A stretch of DNA of 64,000 bases from Chryseobacterium sp. CH25 (GTDB lineage: Bacteria > Bacteroidota > Bacteroidia > Flavobacteriales > Weeksellaceae), in assembly GCF_004119455.1 (NCBI RefSeq), contig NZ_NRQT01000006.1:62001-126000 (forward strand), in the 5' to 3' direction. Each line of letters starts with the position of its first letter. The first letter of the stretch is position 1. Positions 55,119 to 63,314 of the stretch are shown here, piece by piece. The position numbers and the translations under genes were made by a program. The notes under the pieces are model-generated. The model did no database searches and was not told where the DNA came from. It was given only the letters and a program-made list of their open reading frames with translations.

Positions 55119-55442
55119 TTATCTGTTTCTGTTTCTATTTGACATTGAAAGAATAATCCCAGCCAAAAGACCAATTGTTTTAAGCCCTGAAATCATTGAA
55201 CTATCTGGCAATAAAGCTCCAACCACACAAACTGCTGCTGCTGCATACATAGCATACATGAAGTTTTTATTGGTCAGCATCGGTGCCTGAATAAAGAAAC
55301 TTGCCCCTATCAGCACATAGAAAACTTTTCTTGAAAGTAAATGATTGATCTCAGGTGAAAATAAATTGAACCAGCCTACAGCAAGACAGATTAATGCTGC
55401 AATAGATAAAATCCCCTGAATAGATTGTTGTTGATTTTGCAT
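55119..55442 (-). CDS. Small membrane protein, three to four helices
   Basis: A 107-residue hydrophobic protein with helices near residues 10-30, 40-56, 62-80 and 86-101, and a basic C-terminus (NRNRNR). No domain is recognised. It is packed 3 bases after panB and 5 bases before the RluA-family gene on the same strand, so probably in one operon. Function unknown. Confidence 0.7.
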   Translation of the reverse strand: MQNQQQSIQGILSIAALICLAVGWFNLFSPEINHLLSRKVFYVLIGASFFIQAPMLTNKNFMYAMYAAAAVCVVGALLPDSSMISGLKTIGLLAGIILSMSNRNRNR

Positions 55443-55445
55443 GAA

Positions 55446-56261
55446 TTAATAACTTTCGTTTTGGTTAGGGAACTCTACGTTCTTTACATCTTTTACATAT
55501 TGAGATACAGCTCCAGTAATTTCTGTGTAAAGATCAAGGTATCTTCTTAAAAATTTTGGACTGAAACCTTTGTTCATTCCAACCATATCATGGTACACCA
55601 AAACCTGACCGTCACAGTCTGCTCCGGCACCAATTCCAATCGTTGGGATAGAAATGCTCTCAGTAACTTTTTTAGCTAAGTCAGCAGGAATTTTTTCCAA
55701 TACTACAGAAAAACATCCTAACTCTTCTAAAAGTTGAGCATCAGCAATCAGCTTTTCTGCTTCTGCCTCTTCTTTTGCTCTTACTTTATATGTTCCGAAT
55801 TTATAAATAGACTGTGGCGTTAATCCTAAGTGTCCCATTACAGGAATTCCTGCATTGATGATTTTTTTAATAGATTTTGAAATTTCTTTTCCTCCTTCAA
55901 TCTTCACAGCATGAGCACCACCTTCTTTCATCATTCTTACCGCAGACTCTAATGCTTTTTCAGGATTACTCTGATACGTTCCGAATGGCAAATCTGCCAC
56001 CACTAAAGCCCTGTCAGTTCCTCTTACCACACTTTGTGCATGGTAGATCATTTGGTCTAATGTAATAGGTAAAGTAGTTTCAAAACCTGCCATTACATTG
56101 GCTGCAGAGTCTCCAATCAAAATAGCATCTACTCCGCCTGCATCTACCATCTTTGCCGTGGTAAAATCGTAGGCAGTAAGCATTGTTATTTTTTCCTTGT
56201 CGAATTTCATTTTACGCAAGGTTTCAGTCGTAACTTTTTTAATTTCAGAGTGAACAGACAT
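55446..56261 (-). CDS. panB: Ketopantoate hydroxymethyltransferase
   Basis: A 271-residue enzyme of pantothenate synthesis, converting 2-oxoisovalerate to ketopantoate with methylene-THF. Motifs are [30 protein letters not shown] with the metal-binding Asp51, and [11 protein letters not shown]. Usual length. No panC or panD is adjacent. The upstream gap holds a terminator of the fnr-like gene. Confidence 0.96.
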   Translation of the reverse strand: MSVHSEIKKVTTETLRKMKFDKEKITMLTAYDFTTAKMVDAGGVDAILIGDSAANVMAGFETTLPITLDQMIYHAQSVVRGTDRALVVADLPFGTYQSNPEKALESAVRMMKEGGAHAVKIEGGKEISKSIKKIINAGIPVMGHLGLTPQSIYKFGTYKVRAKEEAEAEKLIADAQLLEELGCFSVVLEKIPADLAKKVTESISIPTIGIGAGADCDGQVLVYHDMVGMNKGFSPKFLRRYLDLYTEITGAVSQYVKDVKNVEFPNQNESY

Positions 56262-56283
56262 AATTTATCTATTTTTTAAAAGT

Positions 56284-56312
56284 TAAAAAGTCGGCTATTT
56301 AGCCGACTTAAG
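56284..56312 (-). terminator. Intrinsic terminator after the fnr-like gene
   Basis: AAGTCGGCTA pairs perfectly with TAGCCGACTT; the 3' side on the minus strand is TTTAACTTTT. It lies between panB and fnr. Confidence 0.8.
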
Positions 56313-56324
56313 TTTTTATGATTT

Positions 56325-57038
56325 TTATAAAACTACGTGACCGAGTTTCATGAGTTTATCGTGATTCAGAATCTTGATGTTTCGTCCATCAACTTCAATC
56401 AGATTATCCTGTTTGAATTCTGAGATAAGACGAATGGCACTTTCAGTAGCAGTACCAATAATGTTGGCAATTTCTTCTCTGGTTAAAGAGATTTTAATGA
56501 AACCTTCCGGATCTACCCCTAATTTTTGTTCCAAAAGCAGCAATATTTCAGCCAGCCTTTCTCTTACCGTTTTCTGGGCAAGGAACGTTATGGTATTGGA
56601 AGATTCTCCTAATTCGTAAGAAATTTTCTGAAGCATTACGAAAGACAGTTGCGGATCTACTTCCAGAAGATACATAAAGATATCTGCTGGTAAGAAGACA
56701 CATTCAATGTCTGTCATGGCTTCTGCTTTGGCCTGGAAATTTTCCCCGCAAAGCAAAGAACGATAGCCGATAATATCCCCTTCTTTGATAAATCTTAAAA
56801 TCTGATCTTTCCCAAATGCTCCGGATTTTGAAAGTTTAGCGGCTCCTTTTTCAAGCACAAACACTCCTTTCGGAGTCTCTCCATCCTCGAAAATAGTATC
56901 GTGTTTCTGAAAACTCAATCTTTTTTTACCGTTAATATATTTTTCAAAATCTGCGCTAGAAAGTCTTTCCTTAAAAGATTTATCATTAAAAACTCTGGCG
57001 AACCTCTCTTCAATTGCTATCTGTTGTTCCTGCGGCAT
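56325..57038 (-). CDS. Crp/Fnr-family transcription regulator
   Basis: A 237-residue regulator. A cyclic-nucleotide-type sensor domain (about 20-140, EDGETPKGVFVLEKGAAKLSK, EGDIIGYRSLL) precedes a Crp-type helix-turn-helix (LTREEIANIIGTATESAIRLIS). The N-terminal cysteine cluster that binds 4Fe-4S in FNR is absent; only two Cys occur, both in the sensor domain. It is divergent from the cbb3 oxidase cluster, which in many bacteria is controlled by FNR-type proteins under low oxygen. Context supports that role; the sensing chemistry must differ from classical FNR. Confidence 0.9.
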   Translation of the reverse strand: MPQEQQIAIEERFARVFNDKSFKERLSSADFEKYINGKKRLSFQKHDTIFEDGETPKGVFVLEKGAAKLSKSGAFGKDQILRFIKEGDIIGYRSLLCGENFQAKAEAMTDIECVFLPADIFMYLLEVDPQLSFVMLQKISYELGESSNTITFLAQKTVRERLAEILLLLEQKLGVDPEGFIKISLTREEIANIIGTATESAIRLISEFKQDNLIEVDGRNIKILNHDKLMKLGHVVL

Positions 57039-57043
57039 TTTAT

Positions 57044-57064
57044 ATGATATTTATCACAAAAATA
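57044..57064 (-). promoter_or_regulatory. fnr promoter overlapping an FNR-like palindrome
   Basis: TGAT-ATTT-ATCA at 57045-57056 matches the TTGAT-N4-ATCAA pattern in eight of ten positions. On the minus strand, TTTG (57088-57085) and TATTTTTG (57064-57057) form a good promoter with a 20-base spacer, and its predicted start falls inside the palindrome. Binding there would repress fnr. Confidence 0.55.
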
Positions 57065-57099
57065 GAACTTTTTAACTCGATAAACAAAAAAAATTGTTA

Positions 57100-57107
57100 T
57101 AATTTTG
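57100..57107 (+). promoter_or_regulatory. Candidate -7 element for ccoI
   Basis: TAATTTTG, 21 bases before the GTG start. The FNR-like palindrome is centred about 63 bases upstream of the predicted start, a distance used by activators. No good TTTG is seen, as would suit an activated promoter. Confidence 0.45.
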
Positions 57108-57127
57108 TAGTTCAATAATTTAGGGAG

Positions 57128-59506
57128 GTGAGCGAGAACTGTTTTCATTGTGGTCAAGGGATAGAAAAAGAGAGAATTTTGTTTGATGAAAGGACTTTCT
57201 GTTGCAATGGCTGTAAGTCTGTTTATGAAATTCTGAATACGAATAATTTAAGTAATTTCTATGAACTTAATAAAGGGGCAGGAATTCGTCCGAGTGATGA
57301 AAGTTCTACCCAATTCGCTTATTTAGACACTCCTGAAATTTTTGATAAAATTACCGATTTTTCTGAAGGAAATACCAGTCTTGTTACCTTCAAAATCCCT
57401 GTAATTCACTGTTCTTCCTGTATCTGGCTACTAGAGAGTCTTCATACCCTGAATCCTTATATTAAATATTCTCAGGTTAACTTTACAAGGAAGACCTTAC
57501 AGATCTCATTCAACCATAATGATCTAAAATTAAGCAAACTAGCTAATTTCTTAACGAATTTAGGATATAAACCTGTTATCAGCCTAGAAACCGCTGAAAA
57601 AAACGTTGACCATCTTGACAAATCACTTCTTGTAAAATTTGCCATCGCAGGTTTTGCTTTCGGAAACGGGATGTTTTTGGCATTCCCGGAATATGTAGGG
57701 GGTGAAGATTACTGGATGGAACATTATAAAGGGCTTTTCAGGGTTCTTATGTTCTTATTAGCCTGCCCGGTTGTATTTTATTCCGCTTCAGATTATTATA
57801 AGTCTGCCTGGTATGGACTAAAAAATAAAATTATCAACATTGATGTTCCTATTGTACTAGGAATATTAGTTCTCTTTGGAAGAAGTATTTACGAAATTGC
57901 AACAGGATATGGTCCCGGATATTTTGACACCCTTTGTGGACTTCTTTTCTTCATGCTAATGGGTAAACTGTTCCAGAAAAGAACTTACAGTGCACTTTCT
58001 TATGACAGAGATTACAAATCATTCTATCCTATTGCTGTAACAAAAGTAGATTTTGAAGGAAAGCAGGAAAATATTCTTCTTTCTGAAATAAAAGTTGGAG
58101 ACAGAATTTTAGTTAGAAACCAGGAAATCATTCCGGTAGACGCTATTTTAATTAACGGGGAAGGAAACATTGACAACAGTTTTATTACCGGAGAAAGTGA
58201 AAGTATCAGTAAACAACCGGGAGACAAAATTTTTGCCGGAGGAAAACAGATAGGATCTTCTCTTGAGCTGGAAGTCATCAAAGATGTAGATCAGAGTTAC
58301 CTTACCCAGCTTTGGAATAAAGAAGCTTTTAAGAAACATGAGACCGGTCTTGACACATTGACCAACAACATCAGTAAATATTTCACCTTCATTATTTTAG
58401 GTATTGCATTGATTTCCGGAATTTACTGGGCATTCATCGATTTGGAGAAAATGTTCCAGGTAATTTCAGCAATTCTGATTATTGCATGCCCATGTGCGCT
58501 TGCATTGTCTGCACCGTTCACTTTCGGACACATTATGAGGATCTTAGGCCGAAATAAGTTTTACGTAAAAGATACTTTAACGATTGAAAAAATTGCAAAA
58601 TTAGATACCATCGTTTTTGACAAAACAGGAACCATTACCCACAGAAAAAAATCCAACATCAAGTATGAAGGATCTGAGATGAATGAATTCGATCAACTTA
58701 ACATCAAAACGTTATTAAAGAATTCCAACCACCCTCTTTCTAAATCTCTCTATGAATTTATAGAGCTGAATGATAATTATTTCCCTGTTGAAGATTTCCA
58801 GGAAATTTCAGGAAAAGGCTATGTAGCCAATGTAAGAGGAAACGTTTATAAAATTGGTTCTGCGCGTTACAACAATCAGGAACCAAAAAATCTGGAAACC
58901 GCTGTTTATATCAGCAAAAATGACGAATTCTTAGGAAAATTCATCTTTAAGAACGAGTACAGACCAAAACTTAAAGACCTGTTTAAAAAACTCACCAACT
59001 ACAAAATATTTATTCTGAGTGGAGATAATTCTTCAGAAGAAAACCAACTTAAAGAACTTATTCCAAATTACAAAGGAATGGCTTTCAACCAAAGCCCTGA
59101 AGACAAATTAAATTACATTAAAAACCTTCAGGATCAGCACATGAAAGTAGCCATGCTTGGGGATGGACTGAATGATGCAGGAGCGCTAAAACAGAGTAAT
59201 GTAGGAATTGCTATTGCTGATGATACCAACAGCTTTACACCATCTTCTGATGTGATTATGAACGGTGAAAAAGTAGTTACTTTAGACAACTACCTGAATG
59301 TCTGTAAAGGCTCGATTACTATTGTGAAAATGACATTTATAATCAGTTTTCTTTATAACATTGTTGGGTTAAGTTACGCAGTTACAGGCCACATGCATCC
59401 GCTTTTTGCAGCAATTATCATGCCTGTAAGTTCCATTACCGTAGTTACCTTTACTACAGTTTCAACTTGGATACTAGGTCGAAAATACTTCAAAAACCGG
59501 GCTTAA
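57128..59506 (+). CDS. ccoI: Copper-transporting P-type ATPase CcoI
   Basis: A 792-residue P1B-type ATPase supplying copper for cbb3 oxidase assembly. It starts at GTG. The N-terminal region has Cys-rich CFHCGQGI and CCNGCKSV, a partial heavy-metal domain HCSSCIWLLES, and eight or so membrane helices. The transport motif is CPC at 454-456 and the phosphorylated Asp is D498 in DKTGT. The GDGLNDAGALKQSNVGIA hinge follows. The FixI/CcoI identity comes from the Cys-rich start and the adjacent cco genes. Confidence 0.95.
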   Translation: MSENCFHCGQGIEKERILFDERTFCCNGCKSVYEILNTNNLSNFYELNKGAGIRPSDESSTQFAYLDTPEIFDKITDFSEGNTSLVTFKIPVIHCSSCIWLLESLHTLNPYIKYSQVNFTRKTLQISFNHNDLKLSKLANFLTNLGYKPVISLETAEKNVDHLDKSLLVKFAIAGFAFGNGMFLAFPEYVGGEDYWMEHYKGLFRVLMFLLACPVVFYSASDYYKSAWYGLKNKIINIDVPIVLGILVLFGRSIYEIATGYGPGYFDTLCGLLFFMLMGKLFQKRTYSALSYDRDYKSFYPIAVTKVDFEGKQENILLSEIKVGDRILVRNQEIIPVDAILINGEGNIDNSFITGESESISKQPGDKIFAGGKQIGSSLELEVIKDVDQSYLTQLWNKEAFKKHETGLDTLTNNISKYFTFIILGIALISGIYWAFIDLEKMFQVISAILIIACPCALALSAPFTFGHIMRILGRNKFYVKDTLTIEKIAKLDTIVFDKTGTITHRKKSNIKYEGSEMNEFDQLNIKTLLKNSNHPLSKSLYEFIELNDNYFPVEDFQEISGKGYVANVRGNVYKIGSARYNNQEPKNLETAVYISKNDEFLGKFIFKNEYRPKLKDLFKKLTNYKIFILSGDNSSEENQLKELIPNYKGMAFNQSPEDKLNYIKNLQDQHMKVAMLGDGLNDAGALKQSNVGIAIADDTNSFTPSSDVIMNGEKVVTLDNYLNVCKGSITIVKMTFIISFLYNIVGLSYAVTGHMHPLFAAIIMPVSSITVVTFTTVSTWILGRKYFKNRA

Positions 59507-59553
59507 ACCCGCTTATTTAGACTGATTTTAAATTAGCTGAAATCGGCATTTCG

Positions 59554-59608
59554 TGATGAATGTCATTATTTTTCACTAAATTTGAACCCCGAAAATAGGT
59601 TAATTTTG
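59554..59608 (+). promoter_or_regulatory. Possible FNR-like site and -7 elements before ccoS
   Basis: TGAT-GAAT-GTCA (59554-59565) fits TTGAY-N4-RTCAA loosely. TAAATTTG (59577-59584) and TAATTTTG (59601-59608) both fit the -7 element; the second lies only 8 bases before the ccoS ATG. Confidence 0.3.
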
Positions 59609-59615
59609 TTGTCCA

Positions 59616-59825
59616 ATGGATATTCTATATTTAATGATCGTCTGCAGTGTTTCTTTAGCTGCGATCTTCCTGGTCGTATTTATAGTGTATGCCAAAAAAG
59701 GGCAGTTTGAAGATGATGAATCTCCGGCTGTCAGAATCCTTTTCGATGACGAAGTCAAAGAAAAAAAGGAAAATGGCGACAAAGATAAAGACGATAAAGA
59801 AATAGGAGAAAATAATAAAAATTGA
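59616..59825 (+). CDS. ccoS: cbb3 oxidase assembly protein CcoS
   Basis: A 69-residue protein with one membrane helix (LMIVCSVSLAAIFLVVFIVY), a YAKKGQFEDDESPAVRILFD segment typical of CcoS/FixS, and a strongly acidic-basic tail. It acts in maturation of the cbb3 oxidase. It lies 21 bases before ccoNO. Confidence 0.9.
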   Translation: MDILYLMIVCSVSLAAIFLVVFIVYAKKGQFEDDESPAVRILFDDEVKEKKENGDKDKDDKEIGENNKN

Positions 59826-59846
59826 GAAAAATAGTGAATAGTTGAT

Positions 59847-62108
59847 ATGGAAACACAAAAGTTTAGTTATGACAATAGTATTGTCCGTGCGTTCCTCTAT
59901 GCAACCATAATCTTTGGTTTCATAGGATTTACGTTCGGGCTTACGGCGGCATTAATGCTTTTCTACCCTGAATTACCAGAATTCTTATTCGGTACAGATG
60001 ATACAACCATTAAAAGTTTAGCATCGGGTAACATTCAAGGGTTAATAAACACTCATGGAGCGTTTGGTTTTGGTAGAATCAGGATGTTGCACACCAATAC
60101 CGTGATCTTTGCGTTCGTGTGTAATATTGTTTATGTAGGGGTATACTACTCTACGCAAAGATTATTGAAGACAAGAATGTACAGTGATACATTATCTTGG
60201 ATTCACTTCTGGACATGGCAATTTATGATTGTTGCTACGTTCATTACGTTCTTTATGGGTATTAATACTTCAAAAGAATATGCTGAACATGAGTGGCCAA
60301 TCGATATTCTGATTGCATTCTCATGGATCATTTTTGGAGCAAACATGATTCTCACTATTTCAAAGAGAAGAGTAAGACACCTTTATGTTGCTATTTGGTT
60401 CTATCTTGGAACTTGGGTAGCAGTAGCAATGCTTCACATCTTCAACAACCTTGAAGTTCCATTATCTTTCTCTGGCTGGAAGTCTTATTCTGCATATGCA
60501 GGAGCAAAAGATGCCATCGTACAATGGTGGTATGGTCACAATGCGGTAGCATTCGTATTGACGACTCCGGTTCTAGGTTTAATGTATTACTTCTTACCAA
60601 AAGCAGCAGACAGACCTGTATTCTCATATAAACTGTCTATTATTCACTTTTGGTCACTAATCTTCGTATATATCTGGGCTGGTCCTCACCACCTTCAGTA
60701 TACCGCTCTACCAGCATGGGCACAAGCAGTAGGAACTGGTTTCTCTATCATGCTTATTGCGCCATCTTGGGGAGGAATGTTAAATGGTCTTCTTACGTTA
60801 AGAGGAGCTTGGGATAAAGTAAGAGAAAATCCTATCCTTAAGTTCTTCGTAGTTGCAGTTACTTGTTATGGTATGGCAACGTTTGAAGGACCGCTTTTAG
60901 CAACTAAAAACATCAACAAAATTGGTCACTTTACAGACTGGGTTATCGGTCACGTACACTTAGGAGCTCTTGGATGGAATGGTTTCATGGCATTCGGGGT
61001 TATCTATTACCTGGTACCAATTATGTGGAGAACAAAAATTTGGTCTGTAAAATTAGCTAACTGGCATTTCTGGTTAGGGACATTAGGAATCATTTTCTAT
61101 GCAGTACCAATGTATATTTCTGGATTCACACAAGGATTAATGTGGAAACAATTCAACCCGGACGGAACATTATTATGGAAAAACTGGTTGGATACAGTAA
61201 CTGCGATTATTCCTTACTTTAAAATGAGATTCTTAGGAGGTTTATTCTATATTTCTGGAGCTATCCTAATGATCGTTAACGTAATTGCTACAGTAAGAAA
61301 AGGATCATTCCAAAAAGAAGTTCCTGCTGAAGCACCTGCATTAGCAAACATCGGAAACAAACGTAAAGAAGGAGAAGGATTCCACCTTTGGTTAGAAAGA
61401 ATGCCATTACTTTTAACAGTATTGTCATTGTGTACTATTTCCATCGGAAGTATGGTAGAAATCATCCCTACTCTATCTCTTAAGAAAAGTGTACCTACTA
61501 TTTCAGCAGTGAAACCTTATTCTCCGCTTGAACTTGAAGGTAGAGATATTTATATCCGTGAAGGATGTAATGCTTGTCACTCTCAGATGATCAGACCGTT
61601 CAGAGATGAGATTACAAGATTTAACGGTAAAAACGGACAGTACTCTAAAGCTGGGGAATTCGTATACGACAGACCTTTCCTTTGGGGATCTAAAAGAACA
61701 GGACCGGATTTACATAGAGAAGGTGGTAAAAACCCAAGTTCTTGGCACTACAAGCACATGTATAACCCAAGATCTACATCTGCAGGTTCTATCATGCCTC
61801 GTTACCCTTGGTTAATTGCTACTGACTTAGACAGATCTAAAATGGTAGACAAAATTAAGCTGATGAAGAATACATTTGATGTACCTTATACAAAAGCTCA
61901 AATTGACTCTGCTAATACATGGGCAGATAACCAGGCTAAGAAAATTGTAAAAGATATCTTCTCTGAAGCAAATGACTTGAAAGAGGCTTATGCTAAGAAA
62001 CCTCAGGGAGAATTAGAGAAAAAAGAAATTGTAGCTCTTATTTCTTACCTACAGAGATTAGGGACAGATATCAAAACAACTGAAATTAAAACAGCAAGTA
62101 ATAACTAA
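59847..62108 (+). CDS. ccoN: Fused cbb3 cytochrome oxidase subunits I and II (CcoN-CcoO)
   Basis: A 753-residue fusion. Residues 1 to about 500 are CcoN, the heme-copper catalytic subunit, with about 12 helices and His ligands in NTHGAFGFGRIRMLHTN, WWYGHNAVAF, GPHHLQYT and GHVHLGALGWNG. A linker follows, then a CcoO part with one membrane segment (MPLLLTVLSLCTISIGSMVE) and heme c motif C574-C577-H578 (EGCNACHSQMIRPF). Together they form the terminal oxidase used at low oxygen. Proteobacteria encode these as separate genes; the fusion is common in Bacteroidota. Confidence 0.96.
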   Translation: METQKFSYDNSIVRAFLYATIIFGFIGFTFGLTAALMLFYPELPEFLFGTDDTTIKSLASGNIQGLINTHGAFGFGRIRMLHTNTVIFAFVCNIVYVGVYYSTQRLLKTRMYSDTLSWIHFWTWQFMIVATFITFFMGINTSKEYAEHEWPIDILIAFSWIIFGANMILTISKRRVRHLYVAIWFYLGTWVAVAMLHIFNNLEVPLSFSGWKSYSAYAGAKDAIVQWWYGHNAVAFVLTTPVLGLMYYFLPKAADRPVFSYKLSIIHFWSLIFVYIWAGPHHLQYTALPAWAQAVGTGFSIMLIAPSWGGMLNGLLTLRGAWDKVRENPILKFFVVAVTCYGMATFEGPLLATKNINKIGHFTDWVIGHVHLGALGWNGFMAFGVIYYLVPIMWRTKIWSVKLANWHFWLGTLGIIFYAVPMYISGFTQGLMWKQFNPDGTLLWKNWLDTVTAIIPYFKMRFLGGLFYISGAILMIVNVIATVRKGSFQKEVPAEAPALANIGNKRKEGEGFHLWLERMPLLLTVLSLCTISIGSMVEIIPTLSLKKSVPTISAVKPYSPLELEGRDIYIREGCNACHSQMIRPFRDEITRFNGKNGQYSKAGEFVYDRPFLWGSKRTGPDLHREGGKNPSSWHYKHMYNPRSTSAGSIMPRYPWLIATDLDRSKMVDKIKLMKNTFDVPYTKAQIDSANTWADNQAKKIVKDIFSEANDLKEAYAKKPQGELEKKEIVALISYLQRLGTDIKTTEIKTASNN

Positions 62109-62126
62109 AAACATTAAAAGGTTAGT

Positions 62127-62327
62127 ATGATTCCTCAGAACTTTAAAGATATATTATCCAATACAGAAAATGCTGGCTTCTACCAGACACTGGCTCTGAT
62201 TTTCTTTATGCTGTTCTTCGTAGCTCTGGTAATCTATGTTTTTAGCAAGCCTAAGAAATATTACAAAGAGGAAGAAGAAGCTCCCCTTGGAGAGGATGAA
62301 GACGACGATTTTAATTTAAAAAATTAA
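62127..62327 (+). CDS. ccoQ: CcoQ-like small subunit
   Basis: A 66-residue protein with one membrane helix (LALIFFMLFFVALVIYVF) and an acidic tail rich in Asp and Glu. Position between ccoNO and ccoP and its SKPKKYYKE segment fit CcoQ, which stabilises the cbb3 complex. Confidence 0.82.
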   Translation: MIPQNFKDILSNTENAGFYQTLALIFFMLFFVALVIYVFSKPKKYYKEEEEAPLGEDEDDDFNLKN

Positions 62328-62337
62328 ACTATTTTTT

Positions 62338-63219
62338 ATGAAACAAAGAACACCTGTTGTTGTAAACATCTTGATAATAATCGGACTTTTAATAGTTTTT
62401 TATTATTTGTTTGTGCAGAGCTACGCGTTCCTAGCTTCGCCTTACTTCTGGGGAACTGTTGTTATTGGTAGTATCCTTGCCTTTATCCACAGTGCTATTG
62501 GAGATTTGATTGAAAACAACAAATTCAAAAAATTATCTCCGGAAGAGAAAGCAGCTTATTTAGCAGAAAAGAAAGTTCCTTTCTTCAAAAGAATGTATGC
62601 AGCTGCCTTTAAAAAGCAATCTGATACAGAAGAAAAAGATATCCTTATTGACCACGGTTTCGACGGAATCATGGAGTTGGATAACCAATTACCAAAATGG
62701 TGGGTAGGTTTATTCTATTTTGGGACTGCTTTTTGTATTGTATATATTGCAGCGTATTCATTTACAGATTTCGCTCACCCGTTAAGCGAGTATGAAAAAG
62801 AATACAAAGAGCAATTGGCAAGCATTGCAGCTTATGAAGCAAGCCAGCCTCCTGTAACAATTGAAACAGCTAAGTATTCAGCTGATAATATTGCAGAAGG
62901 TAAAGAATTATTCAAAACAAACTGTGCATCTTGTCACAAAGAAGACGGTAGTGGAGGTATCGGTCCAAACTTAACAGATAACCACTGGATTAACATGCCA
63001 GAGAAAACGTTATTCAAAAACGTATTCCACATGGACTGGAATGGTTCTCCTACTAACCCTGCGATGAGAGCATTTGGTAAAAATGGAGAAGTTTCTGGAG
63101 CTGAAATTGAAAAAATTGCAGCGTATGTATATCACATCAACCAGGAATTACCACCAGTAACTCCAGCTCAAGGAGGAGCAGCTCCTCAAGGAACTGAAGC
63201 ACACTGGGAAAAAGAATAA
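62338..63219 (+). CDS. ccoP: cbb3 oxidase subunit III CcoP, single heme c motif
   Basis: A 293-residue membrane cytochrome. Two hydrophobic segments at the N-terminus and one near 125-145 precede a c-type domain with CASCH (C196, C199, H200). Only one CxxCH is seen, while proteobacterial CcoP has two. The SWH-like KWWVGLFYFGTAF segment is typical of CcoP. It passes electrons to CcoNO. Confidence 0.92.
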   Translation: MKQRTPVVVNILIIIGLLIVFYYLFVQSYAFLASPYFWGTVVIGSILAFIHSAIGDLIENNKFKKLSPEEKAAYLAEKKVPFFKRMYAAAFKKQSDTEEKDILIDHGFDGIMELDNQLPKWWVGLFYFGTAFCIVYIAAYSFTDFAHPLSEYEKEYKEQLASIAAYEASQPPVTIETAKYSADNIAEGKELFKTNCASCHKEDGSGGIGPNLTDNHWINMPEKTLFKNVFHMDWNGSPTNPAMRAFGKNGEVSGAEIEKIAAYVYHINQELPPVTPAQGGAAPQGTEAHWEKE

Positions 63220-63240
63220 TCTAAAAAATTAGAAACATAT

Positions 63241-63293
63241 GAAAAAAACATAATTTGTTATTACCTTAAAAATAGTAACGAATTATGTTTTTT
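63241..63293 (+). terminator. Strong hairpin between ccoP and ccoG
   Basis: An 18-bp stem (AAAAAACATAATTTGTTA with TAACGAATTATGTTTTTT; one G-T pair) is followed by C and six T. It would separate most ccoG transcription from the oxidase operon. Confidence 0.8.
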
Positions 63294-63314
63294 CTTTTTT
63301 AAACACATTACAAT

